Shown: positions 18,143 through 26,600 of the stretch, piece after piece | How the letters are laid out: each line of letters starts with the position of its first letter | How positions within the stretch are numbered: position 1 is the first letter of the stretch | Origin: Dictyobacter aurantiacus | GTDB taxonomy: Bacteria; Chloroflexota; Ktedonobacteria; Ktedonobacterales; Ktedonobacteraceae | NCBI RefSeq assembly: GCF_003967515.1 | Contig: NZ_BIFQ01000001.1 | Coordinates: 2,418,001-2,482,000, forward strand | Direction of reading: 5' to 3' | DNA length: 64,000 nucleotides | The notes under the pieces: model-generated | Told to the model about the DNA's origin: nothing | The model's input: the letters and a program-made list of their open reading frames with translations, nothing else | The model's database searches: none | Position numbers and translations under genes: made by a program

Positions 18143-19030
18143 TTACCTGGTAATGGTAACGTTCTGCCAGGAGCGCTCCTGGGGATGGATCAGTGGATTG
18201 AGCACATGCCAGCCGCGATCCAGACCTTCATCAAATTTATCGTTCCAGTAGACGGGATCTTCATGCTCGATGGCGATATCGCCGGTATAGCCGATCTCAT
18301 CGAGGGCCGAGATAAACTGCGGCCAGTTGATTTCACCGTAGCCAGGAATGCGGAAGCGGAAATAATCGCCGTTGACGCCACCCCTATAGCGGCGCTCTGG
18401 CAGCATCTCGGTATCCTTGGCATGCACGTGATAGATGCGGTCCTTAAACTCACGGAGCGCGCGAATATGATCGATTCCCTGCCAGTAGAGGTGGGAAGGG
18501 TCGAACTCCAGGCCTAGCGCGCGCGAAGGAACCGCCTTAAACATCGCATCCCAGGTATCGGGCGAGCCACCAATATTCACAGGCTTAAACGGTAGACGTC
18601 CATGGACCGACATCCAGTTCTCGAAGGCGATCTTAACGCCGCGCTTCTCCGCGATCTCAGCCACAGGACCGAAACGATCCGCGAACAGTTGGATATTGCC
18701 ATCCCAATCTTTGCTGGCATCAAATCCACCCATGCTCGCCACCACATCCAGTTCCAGCGCCTCCAATGCATCAAAGACACGCTCGTAAGCCGGAACTACC
18801 AGGTCAGGATTCTCGTTGTACTGCCGCCCCGAAACATCGTAGAACGCCAGTGAATGAATGCCCACATGATATTTGTTGGCTAGCTGGCGTGCATGCGCGA
18901 TCGCGTCTTTATCGAGGGCACCATTGGCTGGATTGCCGAAGGCTCGTATATTCAGCTCGATGCCATCAAAACCAAGCTTCGCCGCTTTTTCTAAGTCGTT
19001 CACATTCGCAGTGAGAAAACTAAGCTTCAT
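18143..19030 (-). CDS. Sugar phosphate isomerase/epimerase (TIM barrel, AP-endonuclease 2 family)
   Basis: 295 residues from ATG 19030 (MKLSFLTANVNDLEKAAKLG), preceded by AAGGAG at six bases. The open frame up to 19297 runs through repeat copy D and is not coding. Motifs are GFDGIELNIRAFG near the N-terminus, HSLAFYD, GVKIAFENW, LGLEFDPSHLYWQGID, RIYHVHAKDTE and YTGDIAIEHEDPVYW, all typical of the xylose-isomerase-like TIM barrel with metal ligands Glu, Asp, His and Glu. The exact sugar or inositol substrate cannot be told. It stands alone between hairpins. Confidence 0.9.
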   Translation of the reverse strand: MKLSFLTANVNDLEKAAKLGFDGIELNIRAFGNPANGALDKDAIAHARQLANKYHVGIHSLAFYDVSGRQYNENPDLVVPAYERVFDALEALELDVVASMGGFDASKDWDGNIQLFADRFGPVAEIAEKRGVKIAFENWMSVHGRLPFKPVNIGGSPDTWDAMFKAVPSRALGLEFDPSHLYWQGIDHIRALREFKDRIYHVHAKDTEMLPERRYRGGVNGDYFRFRIPGYGEINWPQFISALDEIGYTGDIAIEHEDPVYWNDKFDEGLDRGWHVLNPLIHPQERSWQNVTITR

Positions 19031-19090
19031 AGGGCTCCTTCTTCCATCTCTCCTCCGGAGAGGTCCATCTGGTCTAAGTGTAGGCCTTAC

Positions 19091-19225
19091 TTTCGTCATC
19101 TGGGGGCACGTGAGCGCTCCCCACACGCGCGTGGAGAGGAAATCGGCCACAAGGGCCGAACCTACGTGTTTTTGTGTGTTGGTGTATGCGGGGCGCGGAT
19201 GCGCCCCGCATACACCAACACACAA
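19091..19225 (-). repeat. Compound palindrome element, copy D (reverse)
   Basis: 19172-19225: perfect 25-bp arms around a GGAT loop, with the same inner core GGGGCGC-GGAT-GCGCCCC as copy C but different outer arms. The GC module lies to the left in reverse orientation (19091-19133; reverse complement ACGCGCGTGTGGGG, GCGCTCACGTG, CCCAG). Between them at 19141-19161 is one copy of the short hairpin repeat (reverse). It fills the 19031-19391 gap between two minus-strand genes. Confidence 0.75.
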
Positions 19226-19391
19226 TGAGCATGTGAGCACAGCAGACACGAACACGTGTGCACAGCCCCACTGGTTTTTATGCAGGTGCGAAAGCATGAT
19301 CGATCATGTGATCGATCATGGTAAAACAGTACCCGACTATCCTTAGCTTTGTCAAGGTGCATACGCACCGAGAAAACGCCTGTATTGTCCT

Positions 19392-20348
19392 TTAACGAAC
19401 CGTTAAAGGAACCTCCCATGACTTGAGCCAGGTGCGGGATCTGTGCTCACGCACACGAATCAGGGCGTGTTCCCTGAACAGATGGAAGGAGAAGCTGGGC
19501 ACGATATCGGGATCGTCCGGGATGTAGCGCATCGACTGCCGATCGTCGCTCAGACGCGAGCCGGTGTGCGCTCCGGTGTACCAAGGAGACATCAGATTCA
19601 CAAAGGTAACAGGATGGTCGCCAGCCTGCTCGGTCACTACCAGGTTGGGAGCCTCCCAGCCAGAATGGGTGTGGCCGCTGATAAACAGGCAGCTGTTCTG
19701 ATGTCGGGCCAGGATCGCGCGCACCTCAGCGGAATTCTCTGGCGCGAAGAAATGCTGCAGCGAGTTAAAATCGCGATGCGTCTCCACATTGCGATCCAGA
19801 ACGGTATTATGCAGAGGGCAATGCAGGAAAATAACGGTCGGCTGGCCCGAGTGCTCCTGCAGCGTCTGCTCCAGGAATGCCAGAGTCTGCGGCGAAATAT
19901 AGACGCGCTGTGGATCTTCCAGCGTCATCGGATCGGGATAGTCAAGCATAATAAAGATCACACCCTGTTCCTGCCAGCTATAGCGTAACGGCCTGCCCCA
20001 GACAGAGGTAAAGGTCTCGCCCATGCGCGCGGGGTCCTCTCCATCGGGTCCATGATACTCGTGGTTGCCAACGCCCGGATAAAAAGGGAGCGCGCCAAAT
20101 TGGGCCTGCAACGAATCGCGCGCGACCTGGTAATTTTCCAGCGCGCACGTATCTACGACATCCCCCGGCGAAACACAGAAGGCGGGCCGCCCCTCTTGCT
20201 GCCACAGCTCTCGTACATCTTCAAACAGCGCGGCCAGTCGCTGCGTATGAATCTGCTGCCAGGCCGGAAGGGCGCGATAATGCAGATCGCCGATCGCCCA
20301 GAAAGTACAGATGGGTTCCTGAATCTGTTCATCTTGCAAAGGAGGCAT
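19392..20348 (-). CDS. Metallophosphoesterase (calcineurin-like)
   Basis: 318 residues. Motifs of the dinuclear metallophosphatase fold: FWAIGDLHYRA near residue 16, VSPGDVVDT near 60, GVGNHEYHG near 95, FLHCPLHN near 178 and ISGHTHSGWEAP near 228. The metal ligands D-x-H, GD-x-x-D, GNH(E), H and GH-x-H are all present. There is no signal peptide. It probably hydrolyses a phosphomonoester or diester; the substrate is unknown. It is a monocistronic gene, with a 77-bp palindrome just upstream of its start. Confidence 0.88.
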   Translation of the reverse strand: MPPLQDEQIQEPICTFWAIGDLHYRALPAWQQIHTQRLAALFEDVRELWQQEGRPAFCVSPGDVVDTCALENYQVARDSLQAQFGALPFYPGVGNHEYHGPDGEDPARMGETFTSVWGRPLRYSWQEQGVIFIMLDYPDPMTLEDPQRVYISPQTLAFLEQTLQEHSGQPTVIFLHCPLHNTVLDRNVETHRDFNSLQHFFAPENSAEVRAILARHQNSCLFISGHTHSGWEAPNLVVTEQAGDHPVTFVNLMSPWYTGAHTGSRLSDDRQSMRYIPDDPDIVPSFSFHLFREHALIRVREHRSRTWLKSWEVPLTVR

Positions 20349-20407
20349 AGCTTATAATCACTTTCTTATGCTAAATTAGTATTAACTCCACAATTATTAC
20401 TATATAG

Positions 20408-20484
20408 TTTTTATGGTATGGATGTGTAGTGGCAGCCTCACGCGATTCACGTGAGGCTGCCACTACACATCCATACCATAAAAA
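20408..20484. repeat. 77-bp perfect palindrome
   Basis: 35-bp perfect arms around CGATTCA; outer edge TTTTTATGGTATGG / CCATACCATAAAAA. T-run on the left and A-run on the right, the reverse of a terminator. It has no GC module beside it. It lies upstream of the phosphoesterase and abuts the next terminator. Confidence 0.75.
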
Positions 20485-20520
20485 AAGGTCTGCTACTCTT
20501 TGAGAGTGCAGACCTTTTTT
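20481..20520. terminator. Bidirectional terminator
   Basis: AAAAAAGGTCTGC stem pairing with GCAGACCTTTTTT, with an inner ACTCT / AGAGT stem. It lies 20 bp after the stop of the YtxH-like gene (minus strand). Confidence 0.85.
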
Positions 20521-20539
20521 GAGTGCGAAATAACAGCTA

Positions 20540-20791
20540 TTAGAAGTTGCTGTTTTTGGCGCGGCTATAGCGATCATTTAATTCTGTTTTGGTGCGCGAA
20601 TAGAGCTCACGGCCCTGAACCAGAGCCTCCTGAGCGCGAGCACGGATCTCATCATTAAACGCGCCACCGCGCAACTGGATGCCCTGCTCATTTAATTGGG
20701 CACGCGTCGCCTCACCTGATTGGGGAGCCAGCAACAGGCCAGTCGCCACACCCAGGCCAAATCCAAAGACCAATCCTAACACAAATTTCAT
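20540..20791 (-). CDS. YtxH-domain small protein
   Basis: 83 residues. An N-terminal glycine-rich membrane helix (MKFVLGLVFGFGLGVATGLLLAP) is followed by QSGEATRAQLNEQG and a charged helical tail. GxxxG packing, the LLAP motif and the amphipathic tail are the YtxH pattern. These are membrane-anchored stress-associated proteins with no defined activity. It is a single gene with its own terminator. Confidence 0.75.
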   Translation of the reverse strand: MKFVLGLVFGFGLGVATGLLLAPQSGEATRAQLNEQGIQLRGGAFNDEIRARAQEALVQGRELYSRTKTELNDRYSRAKNSNF

Positions 20792-20893
20792 TTGCGATTC
20801 CTTTCTGTATGTTTTATAAGTTCAGTATACAGATACCCTGCTATGTTCAACCACTCATACGTTCATAAATGGTACTTATACGTGTCCGGGATT

Positions 20894-21280
20894 CTACAGC
20901 AATTCTTCGACCTTATCCAGTAGGGCGGTAAGTTCGAAGGGTTTGCGCAACAGGTGGACGTCATTATAAAACTTTGGTTGACTCTCGATCGACCTGGATA
21001 CTTCCTCAGCCTCAAGGACTGCGGCGGTATAGACAATTACAGGAATATCGGCAGTGGTTGTATCACTTTTTATCTGCTTTAATACCTCTTGCCCGGACAT
21101 ATCACCCAGTTTCAGGTCGAGAATCAGTAGGTCAGGGATCATGCTCTTGGCGGTCGCGAAGGCATCTTTCCCCTCTTGCAAAATCGAAACCTGATACTGC
21201 TCATCTTCCAGCACACGACGCATCAGGTGAAGTAATTCATTTCTGTCATCGACAACAAGTATGCGTTTTGTCACATCCAA
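20894..21280 (-). CDS. Single-domain response regulator (CheY-like receiver)
   Basis: 128 residues, receiver domain only. Acidic pair D11-D12 (ILVVDDRNE), phospho-acceptor D55 (LLILDLKLG), Thr in VIVYTAA near 85 and Lys in LLRKPFE near 113. No output domain, so it must signal through a partner. No histidine kinase is adjacent; the nearest in the window is at 29411. Confidence 0.92.
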   Translation of the reverse strand: MDVTKRILVVDDRNELLHLMRRVLEDEQYQVSILQEGKDAFATAKSMIPDLLILDLKLGDMSGQEVLKQIKSDTTTADIPVIVYTAAVLEAEEVSRSIESQPKFYNDVHLLRKPFELTALLDKVEELL

Positions 21281-21635
21281 TCAGCACCACAAATCCGCGC
21301 AACTGCCCGGTGGCACTGCCTCCTGTTAAGTGCTGCTGCTCCATACTTCATGTTGGTCAAAACGTATGTCATGCAACAGCATTTCATTCTTGAGTACTGC
21401 GAGTAAGTTTATCACGATACAGGTCATCAAAACAAGGGTAGTAGTAGACTATACCCATAGCAAATATCTGGCACACCCGAGCTCTGTATGTATTACGTTT
21501 TACAAAATCGACACGTTGACAATACATAGGCAAACAAAAAAAACTACACCTGGACTTTGTTGTGCTTGAAGGCACAAGCACCAACCTGTCTGTATCGGTG
21601 AGCCAGGTTGGAAAGCCAGTGTAGCATAAAAAAAG

Positions 21636-21707
21636 TGAGCGTGGTGGGGATCGAACCCACGGCAACCCGATTAAAAGTCGGATACTCTACCACTGAGTTA
21701 CACGCTC
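21636..21707 (-). tRNA. tRNA-Lys (anticodon TTT)
   Basis: Minus strand. Acceptor GAGCGTG / CACGCTC, discriminator A, anticodon loop CTTTTAA, T-arm GTGGG-TTCGATC-CCCAC. CCA is not encoded. Confidence 0.95.
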
Positions 21708-21727
21708 ATCAACGTTTGACGTTGCCT

Positions 21728-21756
21728 ATTATAGTGCATCTGCCCGAGCAATGCAA
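21728..21756 (-). promoter_or_regulatory. Promoter of tRNA-Lys
   Basis: Minus strand: TTGCAT (21751-21756), 17-bp spacer, TATAAT (21728-21733), 20 bp before the tRNA 5' end. Confidence 0.75.
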
Positions 21757-21856
21757 GGGGGTTTGGGACTAAATTTGCTTTTTTTTATGGATTTGCCAGA
21801 AATCTATTACGCTGGCGCTGCTTCAGCGGCCTATTCAGGCTGTTTATTTAAAATGG

Positions 21857-21971
21857 GTGTGGGTCCGTCGCCCTGGAGGGAAGGTGAGCGCCTCCGCACT
21901 CGCGGCCGCAGCGCGGCCGCGCTGTTTTTTTTATATGCTGATGCAGCGGGTGCGCATCAGCATATAAAAAA
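21857..21971 (-). repeat. Compound palindrome element, copy E (reverse)
   Basis: 21927-21971: 18-bp perfect arms TTTTTTATATGCTGATGC and its complement around a 9-base loop. The GC module lies to the left in reverse (21857-21924). Its reverse complement AGCGCGGCCGCGCTGCGG, GGCGCTCACC, CCAGGGCGACGG aligns along about 59 bases with copy C. After it (21972-22080) come GC-rich near-repeats of AAGTTGCTGCA with no gene. Confidence 0.75.
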
Positions 21972-22158
21972 GTGGGGAGGCCGTGGAAGTTGCTGCACGC
22001 GGCAAAGTGGGGAAGTCGCGAAAGTTGCTGCATGCGGCAGCGCGGGGAGGTCGCAGGAGTTGGTGCTTCTAGCTACCCTGTCTCTACCCGATCAAGCGTC
22101 CTATATGCAGATAGGGTGCAGTTCATAAAATTGCCAAAAGAAACCGTAACAAGAAAAA

Positions 22159-22401
22159 AGAAACGTACACGTAGGTGCCGGGCTTGCCCCGGCTTTGCAG
22201 CGAAGCGGCCGGCTTCCGGGCGTGCACGTTCCACCAAAGAGGACATGTTCCCTATGAGCGCCGATCAACGCAATCGCGTGCTTATTCACTGGTTCATCCT
22301 TTCCTGGGAACGTTCATGTGTTAAAAGAAACGTATACGCCCGGGTACGGGGCTGCTGCGCAGCCAGGCCGGGGCGAGCTCGGCACCTACGTGTACGTTTC
22401 T
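22159..22401. repeat. Inverted pair of ~72-bp repeats
   Basis: 22159-22230 and 22329-22401 are inverted copies. Both, read outward-in, start AGAAACGTACACGTAGGTGCC and end in CCGGGCGT plus an ACGTT-like edge, and they differ mainly in the middle. Each arm is itself palindrome-edged. The 98-bp centre has a further partial inverted repeat (ACATGTTCCC / GGGAACGTTCATGT). It resembles a MITE or a large structured leader, 28 bp upstream of the PPOX gene. Confidence 0.65.
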
Positions 22402-22428
22402 ATCTTATTGAGAGGACAGATAACCGTT

Positions 22429-22830
22429 ATGAATATTCGTGATACTTCATCCGTCGGGCCGGCCACCTTTGATTATCTGACCAAAGAGAGCTTTATCCAG
22501 TTGACGACGTTCCGCAAATCGGGGCAGGCTGTCCCTACACCGGTCTGGTTCGCGCTGGAGCAGGGCAGGCTGTACGTTACGACCGTCAAAGGGGCGGCCA
22601 AGGTTAAACGCATTCGCAACAATGGACAGGTGCGCCTGGCGCCATGTAATCGTAGGGGTGTTGTGCAGGGGCCAGAGATAAGTGGACAGGCCCGTGAGCT
22701 GCCAGTTGAAGAACAACATATCGGCAAGGAGGCGTTGGCTCGCAAATATGGATTGATGTATCGCATCTTCATGGGGGTCGGCAAGCTGCGCAAGACCCAG
22801 CAGACCATCATTGAAATCCAGCCTTCTTGA
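22429..22830 (+). CDS. PPOX-class flavin/F420-type oxidoreductase-like protein
   Basis: 133 residues from ATG 22429 (MNIRDTSSVGPATFDYLTKE). It has the split-barrel pyridoxamine-phosphate-oxidase-like fold: FIQLTTFRKSGQAVPTPVWFALEQGRLYVTT is the classic N-terminal signature, followed by GAAKVKRIRNNGQVRLAPC. Short single-domain members often bind F420, FMN or haem; the cofactor is not decided by sequence here. The longer ORF start at 22318 lies inside the inverted repeat and lacks a better ribosome site; GAGAGGA precedes 22429. Confidence 0.88.
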   Translation: MNIRDTSSVGPATFDYLTKESFIQLTTFRKSGQAVPTPVWFALEQGRLYVTTVKGAAKVKRIRNNGQVRLAPCNRRGVVQGPEISGQARELPVEEQHIGKEALARKYGLMYRIFMGVGKLRKTQQTIIEIQPS

Positions 22831-22866
22831 TTGCCCTCTCCAAATGGAATGGATATGCACCTACAC

Positions 22867-22888
22867 GTTCGGACCTTGCGTCTGATTT
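22867..22888 (+). repeat. Short hairpin repeat, third copy
   Basis: GTTCGGACCTTGCGTCTGAT matches the copies near 13300 and 62300. The stem CGGAC / GTCTG is kept through a G-T wobble. Confidence 0.5.
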
Positions 22889-22909
22889 CTTTCTCGGGAA
22901 ACAGAAAGA

Positions 22910-22940
22910 AAAAAGGCACCATCTCAAAGAGGTGGTGCCT
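22910..22940 (-). terminator. Terminator of 5S rRNA - tRNA-Gly unit
   Basis: Minus strand stem AGGCACCACCTC / GAGATGGTGCCT (one G-T pair) followed by TTTTTTC, immediately after the encoded CCA of tRNA-Gly. Confidence 0.85.
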
Positions 22941-22941
22941 G

Positions 22942-23016
22942 TGGAGCGGGAGACGGGATTCGAACCCGCGACATCTTCCTTGGCAAGGAAGTGCTCTACC
23001 ACTGAGCCACTCCCGC
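22942..23016 (-). tRNA. tRNA-Gly (anticodon GCC), second copy
   Basis: Minus strand. Sequence identical to 6385-6459, including the encoded CCA. It lies 29 bp downstream of the second 5S rRNA gene and shares its transcript and terminator. Confidence 0.95.
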
Positions 23017-23045
23017 GATCGATTCGCCCGTGTGGGCAGGTGAAA

Positions 23046-23157
<112 letters not shown>

Positions 23158-23197
23158 GTTCGCCTGCACATACAAGCGGTTCGTTTCGACGTGGTTT

Positions 23198-23226
23198 ATA
23201 ATAGCATGAGCTGTGTGATCTGTCAA
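23198..23226 (-). promoter_or_regulatory. Promoter of second 5S rRNA gene, embedded in a palindrome
   Basis: Minus strand: TTGACA (23221-23226), 17-bp spacer, TATTAT (23198-23203). The spacer and -35 box lie inside the palindrome 23204-23278, whose edge touches the -10 box. Confidence 0.8.
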
Positions 23227-23278
23227 CACTTTTTCAAACAAAGTTTGAAAAAGTGTTGACAGATCACACAGCTCATGC
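23204..23278. repeat. 75-bp perfect palindrome over 5S promoter
   Basis: 36-bp perfect arms around AAA. The left arm is the -35/spacer half of the 5S promoter. The right arm repeats it in the opposite direction, but without a -10 (GTTCAA follows). The 23279-23680 stretch beyond it is AT-rich with no gene seen. Confidence 0.85.
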
Positions 23279-23680
23279 GTTCAAGTGGCTGGATGGGACT
23301 TGTGGGTAGGGGGAGTTGGGTGTTTCAGGGTGTTTCATGATTTGGCAGTACTTATCCTTCTGAGCCATTGAGGTGGTTGAAATATGGGGAAAGGCGTTAT
23401 TGCGCTAAGGGTCGTCTTGTAATATATTTCTATCTATATTATACTGGATCCATATTTCAAGCTTCTCTAGGGGTCTAGTTCTTATCTAATTCACTAGAAT
23501 CCAGGGCTATTGAAAATCGTTATATATTTATCAAAATGACGATAAACCGCATCGCTGTCAAGATTCTCTTCTATAGATCCTGCAAATTAAGCATTAACAG
23601 AATAATTATTCCTATTATATTATGAGCTGATAGAGAGACGAGAAGCTATTACAAGATAAGTGAGGCAAAGGCGGTAGTAC

Positions 23681-26600
23681 ATGAAGACGGAGAGTGAACA
23701 GCTCTGGTATACCTGGTCGACCAGGGGCTTTGGAGGCCCGGGATTCCAGATCCGTGCGGCATCACCAGGTTTCCTGGAGGGTAGCAACTCGGTCGTGCCA
23801 GAGAACGGGCGTATACAGGCTTTGCTGGCACATGCTCGCTATGTGCCTCCCGCGAACACCAAAGATTCGGGCGATATCCCCCCTCAACACCTCCCTGTTT
23901 CTCTGGCTTTTATCAAGGTAAAGCAAGAATTTGTGTTGCTGCATAAGTGCTATTGTCCCCCCGACGATATGAATGCCAGCAGCAATTTTTTTAGCCATAT
24001 GATCACCGATCTGCCAGAGGTTTCGTCGCCCGCCGGGCCGATTGCGTTCACGGCTCGTGAGGCGATCGCGACCTGGGGCTCAAGCTTCTGGAAGACGAAG
24101 GATGAGCTGCCGGAGACGCAGATAGAATTGCTCCCGGTGACGTTCCCTTCGCTGCAAGAACCGGGCACGAGGGTTACCATTGAGCATGAGAAGATGCGCG
24201 GTGGGACGCTGGACCGCGACGATCTGAAGAAGCTGAAGCGTGAGTACCTGGAGTTTATTCTGCGCGCCTTCCTTATGCGCCAGCCGGGACAGCGCATCTA
24301 TGTCGCCGCGTCACCAGAACAGGTTGCGTACCTGCTCTGGGGCCTGACCCACTGCCTGCCGCGTACCCTGGAGGGCATGCGCGATCTCACCTTCACTACC
24401 TACGAGCGCCTGGAGATGGAGCGTGTCTCCCCCTTCTATGGGCTCAAAGACGAGGTGGACTATCCCGTTATCACCGGCACGTGCTGGGCGGGCTCCACCA
24501 CCAGCGATCTGCCCGCGATGTATTATCAGGATCAAGGGGTCAATGGCTTTGCCCTCAATTGCTATAGCGGTCGTAGCACTCCATTAATGCCAGACGGAGT
24601 ACTGGCACGCTTTGTTCTCTTCGCCGTAGATTGCTTGCTCGACGAGAATAACCATACCTATCGCGAACTCACCGAGATCCTGAAGCAGGCCGAGCGGGAA
24701 CAATGTCAGGATCTGACGCATTTTATGCGTGTCTATATTTCTTACCAGGAGACGCTGTCGCAAAACGATGTGCAGGAACTGATCAATATTATCAAGCACA
24801 GGCTGGATAATATTGTTGATGAAGAGAAGATGTTGCTGGCCGATCTGGAGCGGCTGCGGCGCCCCAATGTACAGAGCTCGATCCTGCAATGGATCGCGCG
24901 CAACCGGAGCTGGTGGGAGAATACGTGCCGCCAGGACCTGGTCAGCTTTTTTGCTTGCCTGGATAAGTACGCCCACTATCCCTTGCCATCCAACATTCAA
25001 CATGTGATCGATACCCTGTATGCGACGATGAGCGAGCTGGGAATGCGGGTCGCCGAACAGGTCAACCAGGCTCTAAGCTCCGACCATACCGACTACATGT
25101 ATTTTTGGATGGACATGCTTGAGCTTACCGCTCCGCTACATCAATCCCCGCATATCTGGCTCGCCCTGGTACAGAATATGACGGCCGAGGACCTCGGTGT
25201 GCCGGTCTTTCAACGCTGGTGGCAGATCAAAGGTGAGAGCATCTTCCAGGCGATCCACCAGGGACTCAAGCTGCCCGTCGATGAAAACCTGGTCACACCC
25301 CTGACCCCCTTCGGCAAAAACGTGGTCGATAAGATCCTGGTGGCCATCCAGGGCGAGGATCGCTGGTCCATCGATAACTGGCAGGAGAAACTGATCAAAA
25401 TTACCAGTCCTCGCCAGGACCCGGCCGTCTGGATCTATCTGTTCGAGCATATTGTGACGCGGCCCTTCGATCCCATCTATTGGGAGTGGTGGAACGCCTA
25501 TGGCAAACATGGGGCCGAAGAGCTGAACCGGCTGGGTCGGCAGAATTCCAATGTGGCGGACAGGCTCTATCAACTGGGCGAGCTGATTATCAGTAATATC
25601 GTGCAGATCATCACGCAGGAGGATCCCCTGAAAGGGATGCAGTCCTCGCCCAACTGGCCTACCTGGTCGTTGTGGAATGAGATGTTTTCGACCCTGATCG
25701 CCCTGGCCGATACAGAGATAGGCGCCTGCAGAACCTGGCTAGACCTGTGGGGTAATCTCTGGCCCTATGTGTTCACTCCTATCTATGAGCAATGGTGGCA
25801 GCACCAGGGGGCGGAGACGGCGCTCACTATTCGCCGCTGCGCCGAAAAACATCCTCAGAGCGAGGTGGCACAGAATGTCGCGGACTTCATCTTTGAGTCG
25901 ATTCTGCCGTTGACCTATGACCTGGTCGATCTGCTGCTGGAACAGACCGAGGAGGCAGCACAACGTAGCGCACGCAATAATCTATTCATCGTGCTACGCG
26001 TGCTGCTCAACGCGCTGCCCGCACACCATCAGGAGGTGGTCTGGCTCAACGCGGATAACAATGGTGGTCTGCTTGAATATCTGACGCAGACGATCCAGAC
26101 CAGCGTGGATGAGATCTATCCGTGGGAGATCCATCGTACGCTGCTGGAGACTTGGGCACAGGTGGCGGCGCTGGGCACGCATCCGGCGCTCTATGCCTGG
26201 CTGAACGTTTCATGGGGCACGATTGGACGCCTGCTGGCCGATAAACAGCTGCCAGACAGCTGGCACCACATGGCCATCGATAGCGTGTTGCTTAAACCGG
26301 TGACGCTGGAGGCGCCTCAGCTAAAGAATCTCCTGCAATCCGATCAGTCCTGGCAGGCCTTCCAGCACGTCCTCCAACACGATATCGCCAGCGCCGAGAC
26401 GGCCCCGCTGGCCCTGACGTTCTTTCACCACCTGGTGGAAATCGACGATCCCCATAAAGGCCGGGTGCTGGGCAGCCTCTTGCTGGCCGCGCGTGCATTG
26501 CCGGACGTCGTACAGGAGCTGCTACAGCTGGCGCGGCTGACCAGCGAGGAGACGGCGACCTTTCTGGAGCAGGATGGCCATGAGATGCTGCAGCTGCAAG

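Noticed and set aside
19031..19297. N-terminal extension of the sugar isomerase
   Set aside because: It runs through repeat copy D. The family N-terminus and the ribosome site fit ATG 19030.
22318..22428. Longer start of the PPOX gene
   Set aside because: The added residues are encoded by the inverted repeat and do not resemble the family; ATG 22429 has a ribosome site.
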